From: Akkermansiaceae bacterium UBA4145
GTDB taxonomy: Bacteria > Verrucomicrobiota > Verrucomicrobiia > Verrucomicrobiales > Akkermansiaceae
Direction: 5' to 3'
DNA: 24,341 nucleotides
Assembly (NCBI GenBank): GCA_002380675.1
Contig: DFWB01000032.1
Coordinates: 1-24,341, forward strand
Positions 8,206-16,168 of the stretch are shown here, one piece after another. Under the pieces are notes generated by a model. It saw nothing but the letters and a program-made list of their open reading frames with translations. It did not search any database and was not told the origin of the DNA. The translations under genes were made by a program, and so were the position numbers. Each line of letters opens with the position of its first letter. Position 1 is the first letter of the stretch.

Positions 8206-8808
8206 ATGTCTAAAGCTGATTCCTGGCACATTAAATCCCGTGCGCATCAATGTTCGATTTCAGAAAAACCCTTCACCGAGGGAGAGGTTTTTTTTACAGC
8301 CATTTTCCCCGACCCAGAACTTGATGGTTATCTGAGATCTGATTTCTCGCAGGAGGCGTGGGAGTCCCGTGAGAACGAGGCTCCCCTCCCTTTCTCCTTC
8401 TGGCGCACCGTCTACCGACCACCCGAGGTCGAAGCCAAAGTCACGATCGTAGACAAGGATGACCCCGAATCTCTCCTGAAAATGATGATCGAACAGGACG
8501 AGGCTCACACCGAAAACACCCGCTACATCCTCGCCATCATGCTCGAGCGAAAAAAGATCCTCGTAGAGACTGACTCACAGAAAACCAGAACCGGCCTTAT
8601 TCGTATCTATGAGCATCGTCACTCAGGAGAAGTCTTTATCGTAAAAGACCCCCTGATTCCTCTTCGTGAAATTGCGCCCATACAAGAAGAGGTTCAGAGA
8701 ATGCTTGCCCCGGATGAAGAGACGCCTACCAACGAGGACACGCCTGCCAACGAGGAGACGTCTGCCACCCAGGAGGCGCAACATACCGCTTCATCTATGA
8801 AGCCGTAA
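8206..8808 (+). CDS. Conserved hypothetical protein with acidic repeat tail
   Basis: This is a 200-residue soluble protein with no signal peptide or membrane helix. I do not know its function. It resembles a family seen in verrucomicrobial and planctomycetal genomes: a short N-terminal region shaped like a zinc ribbon (HQCSISEKPFTEGEVFFTAI, about 14-33), then DFSQEAWES, PFSFWRTVYRPP, and a helical segment with ENTRYILAIMLERKKIL (about 103-119). Only one Cys remains in the N-terminal region, so a zinc site is unlikely. The last 40 residues are acidic and include three tandem six-residue units (ETPTNE, DTPANE, ETSATQ). It ends 6 bp before the kinase-like/lectin gene, so the two are probably co-transcribed and translated together. 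Confidence 0.72.
   Translation: MSKADSWHIKSRAHQCSISEKPFTEGEVFFTAIFPDPELDGYLRSDFSQEAWESRENEAPLPFSFWRTVYRPPEVEAKVTIVDKDDPESLLKMMIEQDEAHTENTRYILAIMLERKKILVETDSQKTRTGLIRIYEHRHSGEVFIVKDPLIPLREIAPIQEEVQRMLAPDEETPTNEDTPANEETSATQEAQHTASSMKP
8719..8772 (+). repeat. Three tandem 18-bp in-frame repeats
   Basis: Three consecutive 18-base units start GAGACGCC, GACACGCC and GAGACGTC. They keep the frame and encode ETPTNE, DTPANE and ETSATQ in the acidic tail of the 200-residue protein. The first two units differ at two bases; the third is more diverged. The copy number is likely to vary between strains. Confidence 0.75.
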
Positions 8809-8814
8809 TTTAGT

Positions 8815-11196
8815 ATGCGACCCGACTCCTCTCATCCAGACCCAGCAGCGACCAAGACCTCCACACTTGATCGGGCGATGAGACATGGCCCCGTCGACTA
8901 CGAACAGGCGGCCTCTCTTGTCGGTGCACTCTGTGAAAAAGCGGCCCGGGCACACGATGAAGGCCTCGCTTACGGCGAGCTCTCTCCTACCAGCGTCACC
9001 ATTAACCAGGATCTCGATCTTACTATCACGATCGAACCTCTCAAAGGCCCCCTCGAAGACATCGATCACGTAGCGACAGACTACATAGCTCCCGAAGTTC
9101 TTGCTGGAGAACCCTGCACTCCCAGAAGCGATGTCTACTCCCTCGCCCGCATTCTTTATCGACTGATCACCGGGGCAACCCCCGAGGGAAACAGCCCCCC
9201 TGCACCCTCTAGCATCTCAAAGACACCCCTCGTTCTGGATGCCATCATCAAGAGAGCAACCTCTATCTCCCCCAATGATCGTATCTCCTCGGCAGAGAAA
9301 CTCGCTAACGACCTCCGACAGACTGCACAAACTCGCCCTGCCATCAAGGGCCCCGAGGCCCCTATTACTCCTATCCGAAAATCCCATGAGATCGCCGCAA
9401 CCCCGGCTCAACACCGGGAGAAAACCAACCCGTTAATTCCCTGGGGCATTGTCACCAAAGCTGCTCTCGCACTCGTCCTGCTTGCGCTTGTTGCTACTTT
9501 TGCCTCCCGGTTCGCGAGCGAGGACAAAGACTTGCCCTCCCGCCAAACTCAATCCTCAAATCAAACCCGGGAACTTACTGAACGCCCGGATCCCTTTTCT
9601 AAAAACTCAGCACCCCGCAAATCCGTTCCGGATCGCAACTCCGCACTACGTTCAAAACCAGCACCTCGCGAACGACTTAAGGACTCTCTGGCCAGATTGA
9701 AAATAGCTCTCGCCTCGGGAGACCGGAGCGAACTCCCTCCGGAAGCTGTCCGGCGGAACGATCGCTCCTACGCCCTCTGGGAGCGGACCATGACATGGAA
9801 GGAGGCCAAGGCCTTTGCTGAGACCCACGGAGCACATCTCGCAATCCTCAAGGAAAGGAAAGACCGCGAGTGGGCCAAAGACCGATTCGACATGCGCTAC
9901 CCAGCATGGCTTGGGGCCGGCAAGGGAGCGAATGATCAATGGTATTGGCTCGATGGGACCGCTCTGCCAACCGGGCGCTCAGTGGGAAAAGCGGAGGACT
10001 GGCATCTCGCACTGAACGAAAAAGGGATTCTCATGCCTGCAAACTCCGAAAGAAAGTGCGATGTCCTCCTTGAATGGAGAGACGATGGCGATAATCCCGG
10101 CACGGAGCAGGAACAACTTCAAAGAGCCAAGACCCTCGCTTTGTCCGGGGACCGGCCAAGCCTCTTACGAGGAGAAGGCCTTCCGATCGGCACTCGCTCA
10201 TTTGAAGGATCGCACTTCTATGCTGTCCGGACTTCAATGATCAGCTGGGGAGAGGCTCTCGACTTTGCCGCCACCCATGGGGCCTACCTCGCAGTTCCCT
10301 CCAATAGCCAAGAACACGAATGGATCTGTTCAAACTTCTGGGATTATCTTGGAACGGGTCAGGGTCTCTGGATAGGGGGATTTAGGAGTGGCCCCGAGCA
10401 GCCTTGGGGATGGATCAGCGGTGAAGCATGGCATGGCGCAGGACTTGTGCAGGGAGGCAATCCTCACCCTCTCTTTGACCGTATTCTCCTGCAGGGAGGA
10501 GGCGAACCTGGAGAGGGGAGATGGACCATGGTCGAGGGGAGCCGCCGAAAGGCACCGGGCATCCTCCTCGAATGGACCGCTCCCGGCAGGAGTACTCCCG
10601 CGCAAAACGTCAGGACATTTAATTCCAAAACCTGGCTCGCGGCTATAAACAGAAAAACTCAGCAGCTAGTTGGATCAGATTTAACTTCCTTTGCGTGGAG
10701 CAAGAGGAAACTTGTGGGGCAGTATGAGCGCGAACTGACAAAACATATCCGGGAAGCCAAGTCGGCATTCAGGAGCATGATTCGACGACCTGGACAGGAT
10801 GAGGCAGAACTGCGTGGAAGCCTCGAAAAACTGGACATTCTTGAAGTCTCCCTGAAGGAGGCTACCGCCAATGGTGAACTCCTGCCCTCCATAGCCGTGG
10901 ACAGAGTAGCTTTGCAAACTACCCAGAAGCAGGCTGTCGCCGCGCTCGAAGCACTTGAGACAAAATACGACAGCAAGATCAAGACCCTACAAGAAGACTA
11001 CCGAGCCCAGCTAGAAACGAAGGCCAGCTCCCTTTTGGAGGAGGGCCATCTCGAAAAAGCAAGCGAGCTTCGGGATGTCCTTCGCCCTCTGAAACCAGAC
11101 TTGAAGGCCTTTCTCCGCCTCCTCTACCCAGAAAATGCTGACCGTGCCAAACTCCCTTGGGAACCTCGCAAAGAGCAACTTGAGGACCCTGAGTAA
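8815..11196 (+). CDS. Degenerate protein-kinase-like membrane protein with two C-type lectin domains
   Basis: This protein has 793 residues. Residues about 30-172 match the C-lobe of Hanks-type Ser/Thr kinases: AARAHDEGLAYGELSPTS sits where the catalytic loop HRDLKPxN should be, TDYIAPEVLAGEP is the APE region, and RSDVYSLARILYRLITG is helix F. The N-lobe (glycine loop and lysine) is absent, HRD is replaced by YGE and no DFG is present, so it should be a pseudokinase. A Pro-rich linker leads to one membrane helix (about 209-230). Then come two C-type-lectin-like domains, about 315-423 (WKEAKAFAETHGAHLAIL, WLGAGK, WYWLDG) and 464-588 (WGEALDFAATHGAYLAVP, WIGGF, WGWISGEAW). A coiled-coil C-terminal region covers about 625-760. 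The topology suggests an inside kinase-like head and outside lectin folds. The preceding gene stops 6 bp upstream, so the missing N-lobe is not a start-site error. The start region lacks a strong Shine-Dalgarno. Confidence 0.85.
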   Translation: MRPDSSHPDPAATKTSTLDRAMRHGPVDYEQAASLVGALCEKAARAHDEGLAYGELSPTSVTINQDLDLTITIEPLKGPLEDIDHVATDYIAPEVLAGEPCTPRSDVYSLARILYRLITGATPEGNSPPAPSSISKTPLVLDAIIKRATSISPNDRISSAEKLANDLRQTAQTRPAIKGPEAPITPIRKSHEIAATPAQHREKTNPLIPWGIVTKAALALVLLALVATFASRFASEDKDLPSRQTQSSNQTRELTERPDPFSKNSAPRKSVPDRNSALRSKPAPRERLKDSLARLKIALASGDRSELPPEAVRRNDRSYALWERTMTWKEAKAFAETHGAHLAILKERKDREWAKDRFDMRYPAWLGAGKGANDQWYWLDGTALPTGRSVGKAEDWHLALNEKGILMPANSERKCDVLLEWRDDGDNPGTEQEQLQRAKTLALSGDRPSLLRGEGLPIGTRSFEGSHFYAVRTSMISWGEALDFAATHGAYLAVPSNSQEHEWICSNFWDYLGTGQGLWIGGFRSGPEQPWGWISGEAWHGAGLVQGGNPHPLFDRILLQGGGEPGEGRWTMVEGSRRKAPGILLEWTAPGRSTPAQNVRTFNSKTWLAAINRKTQQLVGSDLTSFAWSKRKLVGQYERELTKHIREAKSAFRSMIRRPGQDEAELRGSLEKLDILEVSLKEATANGELLPSIAVDRVALQTTQKQAVAALEALETKYDSKIKTLQEDYRAQLETKASSLLEEGHLEKASELRDVLRPLKPDLKAFLRLLYPENADRAKLPWEPRKEQLEDPE

Positions 11197-11217
11197 ACAT
11201 TACAAAATGTTCATTTT
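11196..11217 (+). terminator. Possible weak terminator after the kinase-like/lectin gene
   Basis: AACATT (11196-11201) and AATGTT (11206-11211) pair with an ACAA loop, followed by CATTTTT. The stem is short and AT-only, so it is at best a weak intrinsic terminator. It overlaps the stop codon of the upstream gene. Confidence 0.3.
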
Positions 11218-11352
11218 TAGAATGTTACGATCCAATAGGGATACCCTCAGGGGACTCGCCTGACGCGGAGAATGCGTGAAATACACCGCGGTCATAATAG
11301 GTTAATAACCGCTTGCCAGCGCCGGCCTTTCTCGGTCACACTACGCAGCGTA

Positions 11353-11781
11353 ATGAGAAAGCTGATCCTGATCGTTTCCGTCCTCGCCTTGGCAGGCAGT
11401 GCCTACGCCGACATCCAGGCACCTCCAGGAGCCCAGTACAACTCCTCTCGTAAGTTGGGCCGCGCTCTCGCCAATATCTTTTACGGGATCACCGAAATCC
11501 CCGAGCAGTTTTTCCGTCGCGGTAGTTCAGGCGGACGCAAGGTTGGTGGTTCTTACGGCATCGTGGACGGCAGCCAGAGAGCCCTTCAGCGGATGGGTTA
11601 CGGATTCTACGAGTTGATCACTTTCCACAGCCCAACCCACAACGGAACATTCAAGCCCCCCTACAAGAAGTGCGGGACTGACTGGCGCGTAGAAATGAAT
11701 CCCAGTGATGGGCTTTCTGAGTTTCCTCCAGAGCTTGGATACGAGTCATACTTTGGACACAGCCGTCGCCAGAACAGGTAG
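11353..11781 (+). CDS. Exosortase system-associated protein, TIGR04073 family
   Basis: This is a small exported protein of 142 residues. The N-terminus MRKLILIVSVLALAGSAYAD is a clear type I signal peptide, cut after AYA. The mature part carries the family core KLGRALANIFYGITEIPEQF (about 34-53), a Gly-rich stretch, YGIVDGSQRALQRMGYGFYELITF and a C-terminal GYESYFGHSRRQ. I recognise this as TIGR04073, a family found in Verrucomicrobia and Lentisphaerae genomes that carry an exosortase/PEP-CTERM system. The biochemical role is unknown. The frame is open upstream to 11272, but those 27 codons precede the signal peptide and are unlikely to be translated. A strong intrinsic terminator follows at 11813. 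The gene therefore probably forms its own transcript, although the upstream gene is on the same strand. Confidence 0.83.
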   Translation: MRKLILIVSVLALAGSAYADIQAPPGAQYNSSRKLGRALANIFYGITEIPEQFFRRGSSGGRKVGGSYGIVDGSQRALQRMGYGFYELITFHSPTHNGTFKPPYKKCGTDWRVEMNPSDGLSEFPPELGYESYFGHSRRQNR

Positions 11782-11812
11782 CCGGATTCAATCTGTCCAG
11801 ATTCTAATCGTG

Positions 11813-11838
11813 AAGACCCGGCCTTTGCCGGGTCTTTT
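11813..11838 (+). terminator. Intrinsic terminator after the TIGR04073 gene
   Basis: AAGACCCGGC (11813-11822) pairs perfectly with GCCGGGTCTT (11827-11836) around a CTTT loop, and the right arm merges into a TTTT run. This is the clearest Rho-independent terminator in the window, 32 bp after the stop codon at 11781. Confidence 0.92.
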
Positions 11839-11933
11839 ATTGTAAGAACCCCTCACACCAGACACTCAAATTACAAACTCCCCGCCACCAGCTCCTCTCT
11901 CCCTGAGCCTTAAAGAAAATCACTGAACCACTC

Positions 11934-12755
11934 ATGCGTCCCCTTATCATCATCAGCCTTGTTCTCACCTCGAGCATGATGGCACCTGCCGCCATGAGAA
12001 TGTGGCGTAATCTTGAAGGGGATCGCAGCTTTCAAGCCGAATATCTTTCCAGCGACGGCGCCCGCGTCACCCTTAAGCGACGCGATGGCCGAATCATCAC
12101 CCTCAGTATCCGGAAGCTTCACGATCAGGATCAGTCTTGGGTAAGAAGGAATGTCGCTCCCAAGGACCTCTCAGCAGACGCACCCCCTCCCAAGGGAGCA
12201 GCCTTCGATCAGCTGGAGTTCGGGGATAGTCGCAATACAGTTGAAAAAAAACTAAAGGCCAGTGCTCTGGTCACCTCTGCCGGCGATGGAATTTTTCTCG
12301 GCCGAACTGGCCTCAATGGGATCTATAAAACAAAGGCCACCATAGGGGGACTCCACTGCTTTCTCTTCTTCGACTGGCATAAAAGCGGAGGGCTTCGCGA
12401 AGTCACTCTTCAAACCCAGCCTGTCAGCAAAGGGCAGTATGTCACATCCCTGCAGGGGAACTGGTCCGAACTGATTGATCTTCTGAATAAACTCCATGGC
12501 CGACCGGTACAAGCTGCGGAGTTCCCCAGCGCCAACGAACTCCAGGACGGAGCTATTCTGGGATCTCATCTCTGGTATACCGAGGAAGGACACAGTGTAA
12601 TCCTTGGAACTGGTCAGGAAGGGGCCGGCTTTAACGTTGTTGTTCGCATTACCTCCGAGCGCATCCGCCCGGTTCCGATCGGCGCTCCCTCAGGAAACAC
12701 CGGAGGGAATGACCCCGACAACCCCCTTCCTAAGCCCTCGGACTTTCGTCCCTGA
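11934..12755 (+). CDS. Exported protein with SLA1-homology (SHD1) domain
   Basis: This is an exported protein of 273 residues. MRPLIIISLVLTSSMMAPAA is a signal peptide. Directly after it, residues about 22-72 form an SHD1-like small beta domain: MWRNLEGDRSFQAEYLSSDG, RVTLKRRDGRIITLSIRKLH and a closing DQSWVRR. This layout (W/F-T-x-x-G-x-F-A-E, then V-x-L, then L-S-x-x-D) is frequent in secreted planctomycete and verrucomicrobial proteins. The remaining 200 residues contain a repeated aromatic beta pattern (FDQLEFGDSRNTVEKKL, GLHCFLFFDWHKSGGLREVTL, LLNKLHGRP) and a Pro/Gly/Asn-rich tail. I do not recognise a catalytic site. It ends 14 bp from the stop of the convergent C25-like peptidase gene. 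It is separated from the TIGR04073 gene by the terminator at 11813, so it has its own promoter. Confidence 0.78.
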   Translation: MRPLIIISLVLTSSMMAPAAMRMWRNLEGDRSFQAEYLSSDGARVTLKRRDGRIITLSIRKLHDQDQSWVRRNVAPKDLSADAPPPKGAAFDQLEFGDSRNTVEKKLKASALVTSAGDGIFLGRTGLNGIYKTKATIGGLHCFLFFDWHKSGGLREVTLQTQPVSKGQYVTSLQGNWSELIDLLNKLHGRPVQAAEFPSANELQDGAILGSHLWYTEEGHSVILGTGQEGAGFNVVVRITSERIRPVPIGAPSGNTGGNDPDNPLPKPSDFRP

Positions 12756-12769
12756 TCTTGGTCGGCATC

Positions 12770-14047
12770 TTATTTCCTCGCGGCCTTGCTCAAGGACTCA
12801 AACGGCGCGAGGGCCGGGTCTCCGAAGACGACATAGAGAAGCGCGTTCTGCGGCAATCTGCGCTGGTCGGCCGGCTGCTCAACCACGTAGCGACCCGATT
12901 TAAATCCGCGCATGTCGATAATTCCGTTGATCAATTGCTGATAAGCCTCTCCCACGGTTGCTCCGCTCATCCATTTCTCTAATACGGGATAGAGATGCGG
13001 AAAGCCGGAACTGAGCCGCATGTGACCAAAGAACACAGTAGCGCCCTGCTCAATATACCGAGTCGCAAAGGACGGACGCTGGTCCACCTTATAGCCACCG
13101 GGAGCAGAAGTCATTCGGGGAAAGTCCGATTTGGTGGGAACGGCTGAGAAACATGACCCCGAGAGAATCACCTCGTTGCGTGAGCCAACTGGAATCCCAT
13201 CGATATCCACTGAACATGACATCCCAGGAATGCCATGCCCGTGCATGATGACTACTCTGGCCTCGCGCAGAACCCCGGACAGCCCCGGAGGGAATTCCTT
13301 CACAAAATCGCCCTTACGAGTGAGACGAATCTTCCAACTTTTCTCACCCTTGAGTTCTGGAGCCCCCGTAGCCTTCGGCGTGTAGACTGCGAGAGTAGGG
13401 GTCTTGATTCCATGACTCGCAAACACCTTACGCAGGACTCCCGCCTTCTGCAGAGATCGAGTTTCCTCATTGGAAGCGACCTGACTGATAGCAAAGGGTC
13501 GAAGGTCCGTTGCGGTAATTGCTCGATAACGTATCGTTCGATCAATCAGCGCTTTGAAACTTCCGGACGACGGCGCCACAAGAATCCCCGGGAAGACATC
13601 AAGATATGGATCGTCATCGAGAGTAGTAAGAAGCTCCCATGCCCCAAGCAGCATGTTTTCACGGTAAGACTCCTGCCGCGGTGCCAGCGCCACATACTTG
13701 GGCTTCAGCTTCGCCAGCCTGTTGCGCATGCCGTGAAGGGAGTGTGGTTGATGCAACTCCGCAAGATTTCCTACCTTGATAAGGGTGGCCTCACGATGCT
13801 TGGCGAGTTTCTCCAAGGGCTTCAGGTAATCTCCCTCAAAGTGGTCGGTCAGAATGACATACCCATTCCCAATAGGCGCGTGCTCCTTGAACTTCAGGAT
13901 ATATGCTGAATTTCGCAGCACCTCCCTTGTTGGCCTCGGCGAATTACGGTCAATCCGCGGAAGCTCCCCCACCTCGGGAATCTTGAGCTCCCGAGCCACC
14001 GCGTGCCCGCAGAAGATGACGATCATGAGTGCTGCCAGAACTTTCAT
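12770..14047 (-). CDS. Exported gingipain-like (peptidase C25, clan CD) cysteine peptidase homologue
   Basis: This is a 425-residue protein with signal peptide MKVLAALMIVIFCGHAVA. The start at 14047 is fixed by an AGGAG seven bases upstream; ten codons of open frame precede it but are not needed. The C-terminal half has the clan CD caspase/gingipain pattern: a hydrophobic strand ending in His-Gly, VVIMHGHG (His269, with His271 next to it), followed 30 residues later by EVILSGSCFSAVP with Cys299 as likely nucleophile. Then come a TRYIEQGATVFFGHMRLSSG segment, an EAYQQLING helix and the closing LLYVVFGDPALAPF, as in C25 peptidases. The N-terminal half (about 25-230) is also C25-like, with YVALAPRQ and a repeated strand-helix layout. 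It is the last gene of the minus-strand run, 76 bp after the esterase gene. The substrate is unknown. Confidence 0.68.
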   Translation of the reverse strand: MKVLAALMIVIFCGHAVARELKIPEVGELPRIDRNSPRPTREVLRNSAYILKFKEHAPIGNGYVILTDHFEGDYLKPLEKLAKHREATLIKVGNLAELHQPHSLHGMRNRLAKLKPKYVALAPRQESYRENMLLGAWELLTTLDDDPYLDVFPGILVAPSSGSFKALIDRTIRYRAITATDLRPFAISQVASNEETRSLQKAGVLRKVFASHGIKTPTLAVYTPKATGAPELKGEKSWKIRLTRKGDFVKEFPPGLSGVLREARVVIMHGHGIPGMSCSVDIDGIPVGSRNEVILSGSCFSAVPTKSDFPRMTSAPGGYKVDQRPSFATRYIEQGATVFFGHMRLSSGFPHLYPVLEKWMSGATVGEAYQQLINGIIDMRGFKSGRYVVEQPADQRRLPQNALLYVVFGDPALAPFESLSKAARK

Positions 14048-14123
14048 GACTCTTCTCCTAAGGTCTGCAAGGTGCATGAGCGAGTAGTATTCAGGAATGT
14101 GCTAACCTCACTAAGACCTATGT

Positions 14124-14999
14124 TTACTGAGATGGTGACGGCGGCCTTGTATGCTTGGAGAAAAACCGGGCCATGTAATCTATCGCACGTGACATCCTCT
14201 CTCTCCCAAGCCCGTGTCCAGCTTCCTTCACACCGTAGAGCAATAGTTCGTAGCCGGATTTCCTGGGGGAGTAACGGGTTACACTGATCTCCTCTGTCTG
14301 CTTAATTATCACAGGCTCTGCCTTGGACCCGTGATTCTCCGACCATAGCCTCATTGTCTCGTGGGCTGGATAAAACACTTCGCCGGGGACCTTGGATTCC
14401 CCGGTGAAGAGTCCATCTTTCGTTCCACATACCATCAAAATCGAGAGCCTCGGACGTTTACTCGGGATTGGGGGCCGTTTGATCATCGCTCCCCGCATTG
14501 GGGCAATCGCAGCGAAAAGATCTGTCTCCATGGCCAGCCGGAAGCAGAAAATAGCCCCACTGGACCCTCCGGTCGCATAGAGTCTCCGACGATCAATGGA
14601 AGCGTGCTTATCCAGGTAGTCGATAGCCTTCCTCACAAAGCCAATGTCATCTGCCTGGCTCAAGCGGTGATTCTCGAATCCATTCCACGCCGTGACGCCC
14701 CTCCGGTTGCGCGGCCCGTTGCTGAGCCCCTGCGGGCTGACGCTGATATAGCCATGATCTCTTACCAAGGGCTCAAGCGACCGATGGTATCCCTCCATCG
14801 GTCCCCCAGCTCCATGGAAACCAAACACTACCGGATACCGTTTCTCCGGATCGTAGTCTGCGGGCAGGCGGACGAGCATCTCGCGCGGCTCATCGTGCAC
14901 TAACTTCACTCGATTCGTACCGGGCTTTAAACTCTCACCACGTAAATCTCCCAAGCATGCCAAGCACGGAATCAGCAGAAACATCACGAGGGATTTCAT
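14124..14999 (-). CDS. Exported alpha/beta-hydrolase esterase (polyhydroxybutyrate depolymerase/feruloyl esterase-like, COG3509 type)
   Basis: This serine hydrolase has 291 residues, with an N-terminal signal MKSLVMFLLIPCLACLGD. A cysteine near the cleavage site is suggestive of, but not a good match to, a lipobox. The start at 14999 has a GGAG nine bases upstream; the open frame extends to 15044 without better support. Family signs are the oxyanion strand VVFGFHGAGG (57-66), SVSPQGLSNG, the Trp-containing TAWNGF, the nucleophile elbow TGGSSGA with Ser146, the acid in CGTKDG (Asp195) and the catalytic His in EAGHGLG (His262). All three catalytic residues are present. Related enzymes cleave short-chain polyesters, acetyl or feruloyl esters on polysaccharides. 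It lies 135 bp after the type III PKS gene and before the C25-like peptidase on the same strand. No terminator separates it from the PKS gene. Confidence 0.85.
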   Translation of the reverse strand: MKSLVMFLLIPCLACLGDLRGESLKPGTNRVKLVHDEPREMLVRLPADYDPEKRYPVVFGFHGAGGPMEGYHRSLEPLVRDHGYISVSPQGLSNGPRNRRGVTAWNGFENHRLSQADDIGFVRKAIDYLDKHASIDRRRLYATGGSSGAIFCFRLAMETDLFAAIAPMRGAMIKRPPIPSKRPRLSILMVCGTKDGLFTGESKVPGEVFYPAHETMRLWSENHGSKAEPVIIKQTEEISVTRYSPRKSGYELLLYGVKEAGHGLGRERMSRAIDYMARFFSKHTRPPSPSQ

Positions 15000-15134
15000 C
15001 GATTTAATCTCCAGACCTTCAGGCACACTGGGCGTCAGCAGCATTCACGGACATTCCCAGTAGTAAAGGGCTGCCGGCTCCTTGTAAAGTTATCCAACCC
15101 CTTCATCATCCAAACACTATTAAGCTTGGCAGCG

Positions 15135-16157
15135 CTACCGCCACATCTCAAACGAGTGCGCAGAGAACCCTGCTCCAAAACTCGTTAACCAGAGGCGGCG
15201 GTCCGGAGTTTGCTGCTTCAGCCTTTCATGCAGGGCCATGAGCACACAGGGGCTACTACAGTTTCCGTAGCTTCTGAGAACTTCTCTGCTTTCGGAAAGG
15301 CTTCCGCACTCCAGCCGGCCCTCCAACTGGTCTAGGACATCCCGACCTCCGGTATGCGCGAGGATACGGTCCGGCTCACCCTGTCTTAGGTTATAGAGCT
15401 CACCAACCGCCGTGCCCGCCAGCTCGGGCACACTACGATGAAGTTTATTTCTCAATTTACCATCCGCGTTCACGAACCGGATTTTTTCCCTCTCTTGGGG
15501 CCAATGCAGCGTCTCAAAAGCGCCTGCTTGATATTTATCCTCACCCGGAACGTCAGACCAGATGGCTGCAGAAGCACCATCACCAAAAAGACAAAGGCTG
15601 ATCAAGACCCCCGCATCATCATCAAGATAGAATGCTGCCGAGCATATTTCGACCGCAACAGTGGCCACTCGACTTCCGGGGTTCGCCTTCAGAAATCCCT
15701 GGGCGGCACGCAGGGCCGGCACCGCCGCACCACAACCCAGCCCAACAATATCACTAAGGTAGACATTGTTGCGCATCCCAGACCGCTCCGCAACATGACT
15801 GGAGACACCCGGGCAAATATAACCTGTACAGGTGCATACGATCAGAGCGTCAATGTCGCTTATCCCGAGAGAGGCCTCCTGCACAGCCTGAACAAGAGCC
15901 TCCTGCGCGAGACGCGGAGCCTCCCTTTCAAAATTCGCGTTGAGCTCGCCGGCATCACAATCAAAAAGTCTGGTAGGATCCTCGGTCGCAAAGTGTCTTT
16001 TTTCGATGCCTGAATCACCCGAGAGAACCTTGCCCAGCAAACTCTGGGAGCGAGGTCTGAGGCGCTGCACGGCTGGAGACTCCGAAGTGATTTCCAAGCA
16101 GTCCTTCTGGCTGTAAGAGAAAGAGGGAAACGCCGTGGTGAGAGATTCGAGAAACAT
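15135..16157 (-). CDS. Type III polyketide synthase (chalcone-synthase-like)
   Basis: This is a 340-residue thiolase-fold enzyme that extends an acyl-CoA starter with malonyl-CoA and cyclises the chain. The Cys-His-Asn triad is present: Cys142 in VGLGCGAAVPALR, His268 in ILAHTGGRDVLD and Asn299 in SYGNCSSPCVL, plus the FGDGASA loop (191-197) and the C-terminal LTSFGAGFSAHSFEM. Length and motifs fit bacterial alkylresorcinol/alkylpyrone synthases. The context supports a phenolic-lipid role: it starts 11 bp after the FAD oxidoreductase gene, which itself overlaps a methyltransferase gene, the same three activities as SrsA, SrsC and SrsB of Streptomyces griseus. The product (resorcinol, pyrone or other) cannot be told from the sequence. 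The ATG at 16157 lacks an obvious Shine-Dalgarno, so translation may depend on coupling to the upstream gene. Confidence 0.92.
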   Translation of the reverse strand: MFLESLTTAFPSFSYSQKDCLEITSESPAVQRLRPRSQSLLGKVLSGDSGIEKRHFATEDPTRLFDCDAGELNANFEREAPRLAQEALVQAVQEASLGISDIDALIVCTCTGYICPGVSSHVAERSGMRNNVYLSDIVGLGCGAAVPALRAAQGFLKANPGSRVATVAVEICSAAFYLDDDAGVLISLCLFGDGASAAIWSDVPGEDKYQAGAFETLHWPQEREKIRFVNADGKLRNKLHRSVPELAGTAVGELYNLRQGEPDRILAHTGGRDVLDQLEGRLECGSLSESREVLRSYGNCSSPCVLMALHERLKQQTPDRRLWLTSFGAGFSAHSFEMWR

Positions 16158-16168
16158 GGATATGGGTA

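Noticed and set aside
14999..15044. Longer N-terminus for the esterase starting at 15044.
   Set aside because: The shorter start at 14999 has a good GGAG and puts the signal peptide at the N-terminus.
15438..16013. Plus-strand open frame of 191 codons.
   Set aside because: Antisense shadow of the type III PKS, whose catalytic triad is intact.
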